Assembly (NCBI GenBank): GCA_028456385.1
Contig: JALNQF010000534.1
Location: 1 to 24,598, forward strand
Direction of reading: 5' to 3'
DNA length: 24,598 nt
DNA from: Ophiosphaerella korrae
Taxonomy: Eukaryota > Ascomycota > Dothideomycetes > Pleosporales > Phaeosphaeriaceae
The position numbers were made by a program, and so were the translations under genes. This document shows positions 8,271-20,199 of this stretch, in pieces (position 1 is the stretch's first letter; every line of letters begins with the position of its first letter). Below the pieces are notes generated by a model. It did no database searches, was not told the origin of the DNA, and saw only the letters and a list, made by a program, of their open reading frames with translations.

Positions 8271-8699
8271 AGTTTCTTTATTAGTAATAATAATAGGGAT
8301 TAGCTATAGTAGGTCTTAATCTAGTAAGAGCTTCTAATCTCTAGGGCGCAAGAGTTTTAGAGAGAAGACTAGAAATACGCCTTTACTTAGTATCTCTTAG
8401 AGTAGTACTAGCTTATATACTCTACTATTATAGATAACTCTCTTAATAAGGTATAGGCCTACTTATTAGTAGTCTAATTTTAGAGTTAGCTAAGTAGTTC
8501 TCTAATTAGCTATACTAATATAAGCTTAGTTACTAACTTTATATACTAGTCTACTTTAGTAAGAGGTATTAGCTTAAGCTACTTACTCTTATTATACCTA
8601 AAGTATTTTTTCCTTAAAGTAAGCTACTAGGTTACTATAGGCGTTAAGTAGCTTATTAGCTTATATACGTTAGTCGCGTTAAGCTAAGTTTAGTTAATC

Positions 8700-9450
8700 T
8701 TTATTGTTTTCGCTAGGGTATATACTACTATAGGGGTAATACCCTAGATCTACAAGAAATAGAGTTATCCTAATAGATGTATTAATAGTGTTATTTACCT
8801 AGAACTTAGCTACGTATAGCTAGGCTACCTAGTTATCTTACGCGTAGTTAACGTATTACCTTAGAAAGATCTCTAGGGCTTAATTTGCTTACTTAGTTTA
8901 GCTATTAGTTTCTAAGTAGTATGTAGTTAAGAGCTTTTGCGTAATATAGAGGCGTTTATATATATAGCGCTAAAATTAACTAATAAAAGTTATCCCTCTA
9001 TTAGATATAATATTTATTAGGACTCTATAAAGCTTAAAAATAGATATAAAATATTAGGTAGCTTCCTTAGGTTTTAAAGACTTATAAGGGAAGAAATAGT
9101 GTCTTTTTATAAGGTAGTAGTAAATTACAAGGATATATTTATAAATCTAGCTACTATTTTTACTAGTTAGTAAGGCTTAGATATAGTCTACTAAGATATT
9201 AGTCTAGAGTACGTAGGGAATTAGTATAGGTTAGAGGTAACTAAGTTTACTATCTTGTAAGTTCTTTATATAGTAGTAGATTAGGTATATATTATAAAAT
9301 TACTTAATAGCTTAAGGTATCTTAGGCTAATAATAGCGCTTGTATATTAGATATAGCGTGCTATAAGGTCCTTTATAGCCTACTAACTAATAGTTATAGT
9401 ATAAATTAAAGATTTAGTAGTGTAGATAGGTATTTAAGGGGATATATAGA
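8700..9450 (-). pseudogene. pol: Integrase region of element 2 Pol
   Basis: Minus-strand reading through stops gives a catalytic-core start with NILVDYI (about 9185; family SxDFI). The family motif HPQTDGQTERxNQ appears as PETNSQTKQAN at about 8885-8920, with the catalytic Glu changed to Lys. The trailing TINASIGITLFLVDLGYYP (about 8705-8780) matches the usual NxxxSTGxTPFxxxxGxxP. The zinc-binding HHCC part upstream (about 9330-9450) is only faintly readable. Catalytic residues and several Trp/Gln codons are lost. Confidence 0.65.
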
Positions 9451-9889
9451 CGCGTTTTATTAACCTAGAGGTGCCTTTCTTTCTCTAATCTAGTAGAGCT
9501 AATATTAGCGTATAAAAAGTAGTATCTTACTTTATAGAAGGCTTTTAATAGTTTTTATTATCTACTATCTATAGTAGTAAATATAGCTTAGGCTACGTAG
9601 TCTTCTAAATACGCTATATCTAGTAATTCTTTTATTAGGCGTAGGTTAACAATATATAGCAAGAGTTCTAGGTCTAGTTCTCTATTATAGAGTAGTAGAA
9701 AATCCTCTAGTAGGTTTACTAATTTTAGTTTTATTCCCGCAATATAGTAAAGGTAGGCGTATACTATAGTAGCTTATTCTAGCGTAAATCTATCTAGCTT
9801 TTATAGGTCTGCGAGGCTTAGAGCGTAAATTACTATATCTAGCGTAGGTTTTACGCTTAGGGCTAGGACTTAAGGGCTTAGGATAATTT

Positions 9890-10400
9890 AGTTAGCTCCT
9901 AATACTTATAGATTAGAATTGTCTATAGGGTAGTCCTATAGTTAGTAGCTTAGGGCGTCTACAACCTTGTTTATATTACTAGGTGCGTATTTAATATAGA
10001 AATTAAATTAGGATAAGAATAATAACTAGTATACCTAGTAGTAATTAAGCTTTTTAGTTATTATAAAAGTTTCTAAATTATAGTAGTTTATTATAACGCA
10101 GATTATATATAGACTACCTATAAGCTCTAGTTTCTATTCTTTAAATACTTAGATTATAGCTATAAGCTCTAGGTCGTAGATATTGTAATTATATTCTACT
10201 AGGGTGTATTTTTTTAAGAAGAAGCTAACTAGCTGTTAGATTTTATCTTAGTTTAGTTAGCTTATTACTCTGCCTAAGGCCTACCTAGAGGCGTTAGTTT
10301 AGATATAGATTAGTTTTAAGGGGTTAAAGTAAAGTAAGACTACTCCTAGCTAGAAGGTAGCTTTTAGTTTATTAAAAGCGTCTATATATTCTTAGGTAAT
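9890..10400 (-). pseudogene. pol: RNase H region of element 2 Pol
   Basis: Reading the minus strand through stops gives AFNKLKA, a PLKLIYIQTNAS segment (family D-A-S site, Asp changed to Asn), FFLKKYTLVEYNY, LIAIIQVFKEWR, and an ITNYRNLETFITTKKL segment (family TDHxNLxxFxTTK), ending near VDALSQ. The order and spacing are those of Ty3/gypsy RNase H, with several acidic residues converted by G-to-A changes. Confidence 0.65.
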
Positions 10401-10599
10401 TATAAAAGGCTTATACTAGGTTTTTTAAAGGGGTAGCCTATCTCTTTTAGTAAGTTTAGTAATAACCTTAGACTTAATTAACTTAGTAAGTAGTAGGGCG
10501 AAGCTTAAGTAATCTTTAATAAAGCGCTAGAGGAATCTAGTATAGCCTAGAAAGGCTAGAACTTCTTTAGTAGTCTTTAGTATTTCTTACTCCTAGATA

Positions 10600-11180
10600 G
10601 CTTTAACTTTAGAGGGATCTATTGTAATTTCTTTATTAGAGATAATTATACCTAAAAACTTAACTAAGGTAGCGTAGAGGCTAGATTTTTTAAGATCTAC
10701 GTAGAAGCCTTACTCTTTTAGTTACGTAAGCACTTTATAAACGTACTAGATATAGTCTATTTTATTATTAGAGTATATTAGGACGTTGTCTATATATATA
10801 GTGTAGAAGTTATCTAAATATTCTAGTAGGGCTAAGTTAATAGCGCGCTAGAAGGTAGCTAGTGCGTTAGTAAGGCTAAAGGGTACTACCTTGTAGGTAT
10901 ATATACTAAAGCGGGTAACAAAAGTAGTTAGCTATTCTAAATTTAGGGTAATACGTAAGTAGTAAAAGGCGTATATTACGTTAAATTTAGAGAAAATCTT
11001 TACTTTATTTAGGTAGGCTAGTATTTCCCTAAAGAATAGAATAGGGTACTAGTCTTTAATAGTAGATTTGTTTAGCTTGTAGTAGTCTGCGTAGACTTAT
11101 AAGCTACTATCTAGTTTAGCTACAATTAGTAGGTTATTTTTAGCTAGGGAGCTGTATTTACTAATAAAGCTCTTACTTTC
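10600..11180 (-). pseudogene. pol: Reverse transcriptase of element 2 Pol
   Basis: Minus-strand blocks in order: NNLLIVAKLDSSL (about 11110-11170), YADYYKLNKSTIKDQYP, IFSKFNVIYAFYYLRI (family F-KLD---A--QIRI, catalytic Asp now Asn), VVPFSLTNALATF (family PFGLTNAPATF, about 10840-10905) and YTIYIDNVLIYS (family YxDD box, second Asp now Asn, about 10780-10815). These are the core palm-domain motifs of a Ty3/gypsy RT. Loss of catalytic Asp codons and many TAG/TAA show it is dead. Confidence 0.8.
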
Positions 11181-12430
11181 TATTTCTTAGATATATTTCT
11201 AGATTACTTTATCTTATTTTCTAGTAAAAAGGTAAGGTTTAGCGTCTAGGATTTTTGCGCTAGGTTTAAAGGTAATTTCTAAGTCGTGTAGCCTATAAGG
11301 GAGAAGTTCCTTAGTAGCTTTCTTGTTAAAATAGGGTATTAAGTCTTAATATAATTAGAGTAGTTCTATAGATAAGATATCTTTAAGCTCTACTATAAGT
11401 AGTAGTTTATAAAATTACACGTAATCTACTTCTCTAGCTACCTTATAGTAGTACACTAGTAGTAGTATTCTATCTAAAGTAAGTACTATAAGCGTATATC
11501 TACTTCTTCTAGTAAAGGCCTTAATTATACAATAACTAATAGTTTAAATATCTATTAATAAGTTCTATTTATACCTATTAGAGTGCCTACTTAGAGGCCC
11601 TATAGAGGTAGATAATAGTTTAAGCACTAGCTTCTTTAAGGCTATAGTAGAGTAATATCTAGGCGCGCTATAGTATACTACTAAGGAGATTTTATTAGTT
11701 ATCTAGTAGTGCTATTAGTAGTAAGTATTAGGGAATAATAACGTTCTATAGTAGTAGTTAAGTTTAATAGTATAGGCTTTACGCTATAAAAATCCTAGAA
11801 TAAAGTTAAATTAGCTTGCGTTTTTAATAATATAGGCGGAGGTCTATTTAATATACGCGCCTACTTATAGGTAGAACTTAACCTAATACGTAATAGACTT
11901 AGATAGGGAACTATTATATCTTTTATAGATAATAAGTTAAGGTAGCTAGATAGTTTATAATTTTATAGTCTTCTAGGTAAATTTTTATTAAATAAAGTTT
12001 ACGTTAGCTCTATTATTAGCTAAGGTTCTAGCTATATAGAGTACTATAAGGTCTTTACCTAAGAAGCTAGTAAATAAGAATTAGTTTAGCTTAGCTTCTA
12101 TTAGATTAGTTAGTAGTTTCTTATACTAGACTATCTATATTCTATAGGTAAGTATATAAGATATAGCTATACTAAGGTTTATACTTTAGTAGTTAATTAC
12201 GCTCTTCTAGTTTGTGTAATCCCTAGGTTAAGGCTTTAGGCCTAGAGAACGTCGTTTTCTAAATCCTAGTCTAAGTTAGGCTCTAGTTCTAGCTCTATAT
12301 CTAGTTAGGGGTTATATTTAAAGAATTAGTCCTCTATTTCTATATCTATTTTAGAGTCTATTACTATATAAGTAGCTATATAGTAGTTTATAGCGTTAGT
12401 AAGTATCTTAGATCTAGTAGCTTTTATTTA
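11181..12430 (-). pseudogene. Element 2, region between gag and RT (protease and linker)
   Basis: By position this 1.25-kb span should hold the aspartic protease and the pre-RT linker. I could not read a confident D-S/T-G site. TAG/TAA codons are dense and composition is RIP-like. The assignment is positional. Confidence 0.35.
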
Positions 12431-15050
12431 TTTATAAGTAGTATAGTCTAGCTTCCTAATACCTATCTTTCTATAGCCCTAGTATAAAATTGTTTTAAGG
12501 TTCTTAGTTTTAATTATAGTAGCCTTTTCGCTAGTTAGGTATATTCCTCTAAATACGCCTTCTAGTTGTAGTTAATAGTATTTTAGTTCTTATAGAGTTA
12601 TAGCTAGTTTTTCCTTAAAGTTTTATATCTACGCTCTTAGTTTAGCTCTTATAGGCGCTAGGGTACAAAGCTAGGTTTACTTAGGGCCTATATCTAGGTT
12701 GTAATTATTTACTTTATTTTCTAATATTAAGATTATCTTTCGAAACTTAGCGGGGCTATTATAGATACTAGGGGTAGTACTAGTAGCTTCTCTAAGCTAG
12801 GGTTATAGCTTTTTTTAAAGGTAGATATTACATAGCTATAGGTTCTATTATAGTTTAAGGCTAATGTTATTAAATTTAGAGAGGAATTTAGCCTATACTA
12901 ACTAGGCGGTTTTATAGATTAGTTAATCTAGTCTAAATTTAGCTATTTCTAAGGTTTTATAGCGTACTTCTCTTAATCCTACTACGTCTATATTGCTAAA
13001 TTAGTAAAAAAGTATAAAGAAATATACAAATTCTTCTTAGTATAGGTAAGTAACACTATTTAGGATAGTAAGGTATAGGTAAGCTAATCCTATATAGTAG
13101 CGTATAATAACGTTAGCTTAGGTTTGTAAGCTAATATGTTTTTTTCTATTAGTAATAAAGTAATCGTATATAGACTAGATAAAGGATATAACGTCTATAT
13201 AGCGTCTTATACCTAAAAATTATAGGGGTTTTATAGAGTAGTCTTCTTATTCTTTATACTAGTAAAAATTAAAGGCTAGCTCTTAGATACTAGTTAGGAA
13301 GAGAGTTAGGGTAAACTCTTCTCTATTAAAGATATAGCAGCCTACTACTAGTACTTAGGGTTTAAACTCTCTTTTAAAGAAGCTAGGTTACTAGCTTTAT
13401 AGTAAGATCCTAGTATAGAGTAGTTCTATATCTTTCTATACTAGTATATTAAAGTTAAAGGTTTCTAGCTTAGTTTGTTTAGTTATTAGGTCTTCTTAGT
13501 AGATTACTACTTCGCGTAAGTAGTTATATTTTACTATAGCTTCTTCTTATAGGGCTTTATACTAAGTAGCTCTTTAGCTTAAAGTATTGTATTACTCTAT
13601 AATGTAGTTATAGTCTAGTAGTAATTACGCTAGGCGTTCTTAGAGTTAAGCTAATTAGTTATTTTATTAGGAGAGTTATTTATCTAATTTACTTACTTTA
13701 GCTATAAGCTTCTAGTTTTGTTTATTTACTACGTCGATTATATCTTATATCTAGGTGTTCGTAACTACTAAGTATAATACTATTCTAGCTAAGGTAAATA
13801 CTCTAAGAGATAAGTAATTACTAGGTTTGTTATCCTTAATTCCCTAGTATAAGGTTAGTAGCAAGGTGCAAAACAAGGGTTAGAGCTTAGTAAACTTAGT
13901 AAGTAATTTCTTAAGTTTATCTTAAGATATAAAGACTATTCCTAGTAGTAGGTCTTTATTAATTGTAGTGTTTAATAGTAGGTTGTTCCTTAGCTCTTCT
14001 AGGATCTTAAGCTTAGGTGTAGGCTAGGGTAATAATACTTAGCTAACGTTTAGTTAGGCGTTATTAATTAAGTTATTTAATATAGTCTAGTTATTAAAAG
14101 AGACTTTAGTAACTAGTCTATACCTTAGAGAGCTACTTTAGTTAAAGAGGGTAGAGTCTATATCTAGGTTAAATTCTTCTATAATAAGTTAGTTAGGAGT
14201 AGCTAAGTCTATTATAGAGCTATTAGCTAGAAAGGCGCCTAGTGCTTATTAGGGAATTATATTAGGTTAGAAATTAAGTTTACTAGGTAGTCTTAGCTAA
14301 ATAAAGGATTTAGAGTCTATTACCTATTTTCTTTTATCTTTCTATAAGAGAGTCTTAAGATATTATTAGAAGTTACTTAGTACTTTTTTTGTTAGAGCGG
14401 TTAGTATAGTAGGTCCTTAGGTCTATTTTTCTAGGGACCTAGTTCTAGTACGTGTTTTATAGATTTTTTATAGTATAGTAGCTCTAGAGTATTCTCTTAG
14501 TTCCTTACTAGATCTATAGTCTACTATTTATAGCGTGTCTTTATCTTATAAGTATACTTAGTTCTAGTAATAAAGAGGTTATAAGCTAGTATTATTTTAG
14601 TTTAAGAGGCTAGCTTTTAAGAAGATAGAAGATTTTTTATATAACTAAGTTATAGTATAATAAGCTAAGTTATAGTAGTTATATACTATATTAGTACGTT
14701 TAGCTATTAGTTTATAGAGATTTAGATCTTTAGCGCTAGCTAGTAAAGGTTTTAGTAGGGTCTAGGGCGCTTTATTACTTAGTTCTTATAAATTAAGTAC
14801 TAGTAATTTGCGTAGGTTTAAGGGTCTTTTCCTTCTCTAGCGCTACTACCTAGGTTTAATACCTAGTATAAGTACGCCTTTACCTAAGTATACATAGTAA
14901 GTATAAGCTAAAGCTTTATAACCTATAAGGTAGTTAAACTACTCTTCTTTAGTACGTATTTCTTTCTAGAACGTTAGCGCTAGTACTAGTAAAAAGGGAG
15001 CGCTAGAAACCTTAACTAGAACTATAATATAGTAAACTCAAGGGGCTACC
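12431..15050 (-). pseudogene. gag: gag region of element 2
   Basis: The region downstream of the 5' LTR (E) in the minus direction, about 2.6 kb, where gag must lie. A possible zinc-knuckle relic (YQGYRKIGIRKLDY, with Tyr in place of Cys) reads at about 12440-12500. The rest shows no domain I can name through the stops. It is long for a gag, so an extra segment or upstream ORF could be included. Confidence 0.4.
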
Positions 15051-15240
15051 TAGCGCGCTATAGCTAAGGTAGGATCTAATTCTTAGTAGTATAGTTCTTT
15101 TTAGCTAGCTAGGCTTAATTAAGAGTTAGCTATAATTAGCTATCTTGTAGTAACTCTAGCGTAGGTAAGAAGGCTACTAGCGTAGTTCTAGGTTATAGAG
15201 AGGCCTATAAAAGTAAAATATTTATAGAGATCTACTATTA
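15051..15240 (-). other. 5' leader of element 2
   Basis: Lies directly inside the 5' LTR (E). The primer-binding site should start at 15240 going left; the sequence TAATAGTAGATCTC is RIP-altered and I cannot assign its tRNA. Confidence 0.4.
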
Positions 15241-15582
15241 TATAAGGTAGACTTTACGTAAGATAACTTAATAAGGTAGTTTTAATAATTAACTAAAAAG
15301 AGTAAATAGTAGATAAAGCTATCTAAGTAAGTACTAGGTATATATACCTAGTAGCTTACTAAGTGCTAACTAAAAGTAAAAAGATAGTTAAATGTTAGTA
15401 AGTTGTAAACTTACTAATATATTAGTAAGTTCGCAATATTAGTAAGTTTGCGATATTAGTAAGTTGTAAACTTACTAACATATTAGTAAGTTTATAATAT
15501 TAGTAAGTTTGCAATGTTAGTAAGTTGCAAACTTACTAACATTAGTGCGAAAATAAGAGATATAAGGGATAACTCTCTTATA
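15241..15582 (-). repeat. LTR E, 5' LTR of element 2 (342 bp)
   Basis: On the plus strand it starts TATAAGGTAGAC and ends CTCTTATA, a TG...CA element with both ends changed to TA. It is exactly as long as LTR D. It has more TpA than LTR D at equivalent sites, for example TTTACGTAAG against TTCACGCAAG. Confidence 0.9.
15393..15541. repeat. Ordered hairpin and direct-repeat array in LTR E
   Basis: Same architecture as in LTR D: core copies start at 15393, 15420, 15437, 15454, 15481, 15498 and 15515, spaced 27, 17, 17, 27, 17, 17, ending in a last 27-bp hairpin. Arms are TGTTAGTAAGTT or TATTAGTAAGTT and their complements; a few arm ends are mismatched by RIP. Confidence 0.85.
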
Positions 15583-15587
15583 AGGTT
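15583..15587. other. Target-site duplication of element 2, right copy (AGGTT)
   Basis: Exact repeat of 6831-6835, directly after LTR E. The gag frame of element B resumes here. Confidence 0.88.
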
Positions 15588-15900
15588 ACACCTAGAATTA
15601 CAACAAGAGAGACCTTATAATCCTTAACACTAACAAAGATAAGAAAAAAAAGAAGAATAAAGACTTTATATACTTTAACTATAGTAAACTAAGCTACTAC
15701 GCAAAAGACTACTAATTAAAGAAAAAAGATATAGTATATTATAAATACAAGAAACTAAGATACTTTGTAAAAGAATATAGAAGTAAAGACCTAAAGAAAG
15801 AAACTTAGTTAAAAATAACTAAGAAGAAAAAGGAAGTACTATAAGCACAGGCTAAACCTTAAGAGAAAGTAACTAAGAGTAAAGAAGTATAATATATAAT
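15588..15900 (+). pseudogene. gag: gag of element B, 3' portion with two zinc-knuckle relics
   Basis: Continues the gag interrupted at 6830. A Lys-rich stretch is followed by FIYFNYSKLSYYAKDY and VYYKYKKLRYFVKEY (about 15665-15790). The spacing is that of two consecutive CCHC knuckles (C-x2-C-x4-H-x4-C), but the Cys positions are now Tyr, as TGY to TAY mutation would give. The nucleic-acid-binding function is therefore lost. Element A has the parallel segment at about 21800-21960. Confidence 0.7.
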
Positions 15901-17470
15901 ACTCTATTAGACCTTTTATTATAATAATAACTACTATATATATCTTTTTAGTAAGTAAAGAGTAGTATAGTTCTTATAAAAATAAAGATATAGAGTAGCT
16001 ATAATAAAAGAAAGAATAAAAGCTTAGCTAAAAGAGATAGCTTAAGTAATAGACCTACTAATAAAAGACTTAGAAAGGGAAGAGCCCCTAGTACTATTAA
16101 TCTAGGCTAAAGGACTAGTACTAAATAAAGAGACTACTATAACTACTTCTAAAGGACTATAAGGAAGTAAGAGACAAGTTAGTATAAGAAGTATAAAGTA
16201 TACCTAGCTAATAATATATAGCTATAATAGCTATATAACTATAGATAAAGAAGAATAAGATAAAGAATAGAAGTTTATTAAAAAATACTTACTAGTTATA
16301 AGTATAGAGGAAGCGTATAAAGACTAGAAAAAACGTAATCTTAAAGAAATAAAGTTTATACTATTTTAAGAATAGATAAAGTAATATATAGTTATAGTAA
16401 GAAGAATACTTATACTAAGAGAATAGGAATACTTTATAAGAAAGATATAATAGATTAATAAAGCCTATATACTAAGAGTACTAGTAGTATACTATATCTT
16501 AATAATAGATACACCTAGTAAAAGCAAATACTAAGAAAGAGATAATAAAATAATAGATCTAAAATATCTAGTATACTTTAAAGTATTATAGATATTATAC
16601 TTAGATAAGAATTGTATTATATATAAGAACCTTAAAGTAAACAACAACGTATAGCTTATAAAGAGAAGAGGCTATAACTATATAAGAGTAATTCTAGTAG
16701 AAAATATCTAGGGATAAGAAATAATCCTAGAAGATAGATACGTAGTAGTAAGACTAGGCCTAAAACTATCTAAGAAATGCGTCTAAGGAGGACTATAGTA
16801 TAAATATATATATAATAAATATCTAAAATATAAAGAATATAAACTTAAAGTAAGCCTATAGCTTTAGAAAGATAGATAATTTATAAAGCTACCTAAATAA
16901 GAAAAACTAGAAGGTATAAGAGGCCTATATATTACAAAAACAAGTATATACTAAAGAAAGAAAGTATAATTAATAATTAATAGTAGAGCTATAAGAAACT
17001 TTATATTAAAGAAGTTTATAGAAATATAAAGAATAAAGTATATAACAAAGAAATACTCTTAACAACTAAGTATAATTAAAGGAAAACTATTCTAAGAACT
17101 AATATAGTTTAAGATAGTACCTTTAATACTAAAGTTAGAAAGACTAGAAATTAAGAATATAGTTATAGATATAACGATAATTAATAATAAATAAGATATA
17201 ATATTAGGTATACTATAGTTATAGATAACTAACCTATATATTAATTAGAGAATAGAGAAGATTAACTACTATAGAATAGACACGTTAAAGGCCTATAAGA
17301 ACACCTACAAGGAAGAATTCCTAGAAGAATACAAGAAATAGGAAGAATAGCTTATAGAACCTAAAGATTACTTTCTAGAATATTAACTATAGGACTTAGC
17401 GATAGAAATAGAAGAAGGAAAAGACGTAAGATAGAGCCTAGTCTACTAGAAAATAGAAGAAGAGTTAAAG
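15901..17470 (+). pseudogene. pol: Protease region of element B
   Basis: Plus-strand reading gives an active-site relic INSRAIRNFI (about 16975-17005), where retroelement proteases have a D-S-G-A core. Asp is now Asn and Gly is now Arg. Further on, IILGIL and a following ITNLYIN (about 17200-17240) match the usual I-LG--WL----P-I protease end. Stops (TAA/TAG) are frequent. Element A carries the same segment to about 23518. Confidence 0.6.
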
Positions 17471-18130
17471 ATTAAACAAGTATTTATTTAAAACGCAATA
17501 AAAAAAAGATAGATAAAAGAATCTAAATCTTTAGTAGCTTATAGACTTATCTTTATAGATAAAAAAAGAATAAGTAATAAAAGACTTTATATAGACTTTA
17601 GAAAAACTAACGTAGTTATAAATAAGAACTAATACCCCTTACTAAAGATAGATATAATATAAGACAAACTATAGAAAGTAACAATCTTTACAAAGTTAGA
17701 TATCTAGAACGCCTACTACTAAATTAGAATTAAAGAAAGTAATAAATAGAAAATAGTATTTAGAATATAATAGAGATTATATAAATATTTAGTTATACTA
17801 TTTAGCTTAATAAATATACTAGTAGCATTCTAAGAAAGAATTAACATAGTACTAAGAGAGTACTTAGATATATTTATATTTATATACTTAGATAATATCT
17901 TTATATTCTTAGAAATAAAAAAAGAATACGTATAATATATATACAAAGTACTAGAAAAACTAGTAGAAGCTAAAATATTTCTTAAGATAAGAAAATACAA
18001 ATTCTATATAAAGAAAATAGATTTCCTAGGGTTTATTATAGAACTAGGAAAGATTAAGATTAATCTAGAAAAAATTAAGTTAATTAACAAATAGCTAACA
18101 CTAAGAAACCTAAAAGAGGTATAATAATTT
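17471..18130 (+). pseudogene. pol: Reverse transcriptase of element B
   Basis: Plus-strand blocks in canonical Ty3/gypsy order: RLYIDFRKTNVVINKN (about 17580-17630), IFTKLDI and AYYQIRIKES (about 17685-17745), VILFSLINILVAF (family PFGLTNAPATF, about 17800-17830) and FIYLDNIFIF (family YLDDILIF, second Asp now Asn, about 17875-17910), then FLGFII. Several Gln and Trp codons are now stops. It is a different sequence from the RT of element 2. Confidence 0.82.
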
Positions 18131-18780
18131 TATAGGCTAGCTAACTTTTGTAGGAAGTTAATAGTAAGATAGTCTAAAGATATAGAACTAATAATAAAAC
18201 TTATAAAAAAAGATATACTATTTAAATAGATAAAAGAATATAATAAAGTATTTAAAAAGATTAAGAAGAAGTTTATAGAAAACCTAGTTATTAGAATATA
18301 TAACCTAGACCTACTAGTAATAGTAAAGATAGATATATCTAACTTAGTCTATAGAATAGCACTAATATAGGAAGACCTAGAGACTAAAAAAGAATACTTA
18401 GATAAGTACTTCTCTAAGAAAATAAAGATAGTAGAACTTAACTACCTAATCTATAATAAAGAAATACTAGTAATCTATAAAGTATTTAAGTAATAGAGAG
18501 TATACCTATAAAAAGTAAAATATTAGATAAAGGTCTATATAAACTATAAGAATCTTATAAGATTTATAATAAATAAAGAACTATTACAACGCTATATAAG
18601 ATAGTAAGAATACTTATTAACGTTTAATATAGAAATTATATATACAAAAGAGAAAGATAATTAGTTTATAAACGCCTTTAGTAGAAGGCTAGACTTATAA
18701 GAAGAAGTAAGCGCTACTAGTATAGTTCTAGTTAAGAATAAAGAAGGACACTTAGTCCTAAATATATATAAAATAGCTAT
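18131..18780 (+). pseudogene. pol: RNase H region of element B
   Basis: After the RT the plus frame shows FYRLANFCRKLI, a KIDISNLVYRIALI segment (family TDAS---G-VLSQ), DKYFSKKIKIVELNYLIYNKEIL (broken here: KIVELNYLIYNKE) and FINAFSRR (family ADALSRR), in the order of a Ty3/gypsy RNase H. It is interrupted by TAG/TAA at Gln/Trp positions. Confidence 0.65.
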
Positions 18781-18879
18781 AATACTTAAAAAGAAAAGTA
18801 GCGAGCTAGATAAATAGATTTAGAAAATAATAAAAGAAGTATCTAAAAAAATAAAGAAACTAGAAATCTAAGAAGGACT

Positions 18880-19720
18880 TATACAAGCCTATAGAAGAAT
18901 ATATATCCTAAAGAAGATCTAGAGAGAATTTATATAATAATTCTATAAATTACTAGTATATAGTTACTAAGGTATTAAAAAAATATTAAATAGACTACTA
19001 TAAGACTACTATATTCTAAAAGTAAGATAATTAGTAATAGAAGTACTACAAAACTATATAGAATACTAAAAGAATAAATATAATAGATATACACTATATA
19101 GAATATTATAACTAGTAGAAGTACTAGAATAACTATAGGGAGTTATTATAATAGACTTTATTATAAAGTTACTAAAGTCTAAAGACTTAATATTAGAAGT
19201 TAAGTATAATAGAATCCTAATAATAGTAGATAAGTTTATAAAGTATATATACTTTAGACTATATAAAGAAAAAAGTAAGATAAAGGTTACTATATATTAA
19301 GTTCTAAGAACTGTAATTAGTTAATATAGACTACTAGATAAGATTATTATAGATAGAGACGTATAATTTATATTAAAACTATAGGAAATAATAATAGCGT
19401 AATTAGAAATTAAATATATAATATCTATAGTATATTACCTATAAATAGATAGATAGTTAGAACGAATAAATTAGATAGTAGAATAATACCTAAGATACTA
19501 CCTTAACTACAACTAGAACAATTAGGTATAGTTACTACCTATAGTATAGTTAGCATATAATAGCGCAAAGAACGTAGTAATAAGAGTATTACCTTTCTTT
19601 ATAAACTATAGATTTAAACCTAATATATATTAGTTACTAAGAAATTAGATATCTTAGTCTCTAAGAAGAGAAAGTTTTACTAATAGACTTAAGGATATAC
19701 ACGATTAATTAAGACAAGAT
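18880..19720 (+). pseudogene. pol: Integrase of element B
   Basis: A zinc-binding relic spans about 18955-19085 (GIKKILNRLL, VLQNYIEYQKNK, Cys now Tyr). The DDE core follows: IIIDFIIKL (about 19145-19170; first Asp kept), IIIDRDVQFI (about 19340-19370; second Asp kept) and LERINQIVEQYLRYYLNY (about 19455-19510; Glu kept, within the family GQTERxNQ). Then comes LAYNSAKN...LPFF, matching the YN---H-STG-SPF block. Best preserved domain of the element, but several stops interrupt it. Confidence 0.78.
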
Positions 19721-20019
19721 ATAAAATTCTTATATAATTATATAGTAAAATACTATAACAAGAAGTATAAAAAGAGACCTTAATTTAGAGAGAGAGAAAA
19801 AGTATAGTTAGTATAGAAAAATATTAAAAGTAAGCAACTAAGTTTAAAATTAGACTACGTTAAGATAGGACTATATAGAATTAAGAAAGAAGTTACACTA
19901 GTTATATTTAGATTAAAACTACTAAACAAGATAAGGATATACCTAATATTCTATATAGCCCTACTAGAATAAGTACTATAGAACGTAGAACTACTAGTGT
20001 ATAAAGTAGATACGTATAG

Positions 20020-20195
20020 AGAATAAGAAGAATAGGAAGTTAAGAAAGTCTTATAATACTAGTTCTATAATAGAAGAAATTACTACTTAGTAGAATAGAT
20101 AGGTATAGATAAAAAAGGATAACTATAAGAGAAAATATAGAAACTAGAGGATAATCTTAATTACTTTAAGAAACTAGAGAAGTTCTAAAATTAAA
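20020..20195 (+). pseudogene. pol: Chromodomain of element B Pol
   Basis: Plus-strand reading gives EVKKVLQYQFYNRRNYYLVEQI, broken here into EVKKVL, NRRNYYLVEQIG and LEDNLNYFKKLEKF. This follows the chromodomain plan: E-E-IL, a Y-VKW-G segment with Trp turned to a stop, and an EP--NL helix. It marks B as a chromovirus, known to integrate by chromatin recognition. Confidence 0.6.
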
Positions 20196-20199
20196 ACCC

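Larger units (their letters stand above)
6836..15582 (-). mobile_element. Element 2: full-length Ty3/gypsy chromovirus in reverse orientation, RIP-inactivated
   Basis: An 8,747-bp unit with two 342-bp LTRs (6836-7177, 15241-15582) and perfect 5-bp target duplications (AGGTT), inserted in the gag of element B. Coding is on the minus strand: the polypurine tract sits inside the left LTR (7178-7192), and RT, RNase H, integrase and chromodomain read from high to low coordinates. It is a different family from A and B, with unrelated LTR sequence and distinct RT wording. The internal part (8,063 bp) is longer than most chromoviruses; about 950 bp after the chromodomain is unexplained. Confidence 0.9.
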
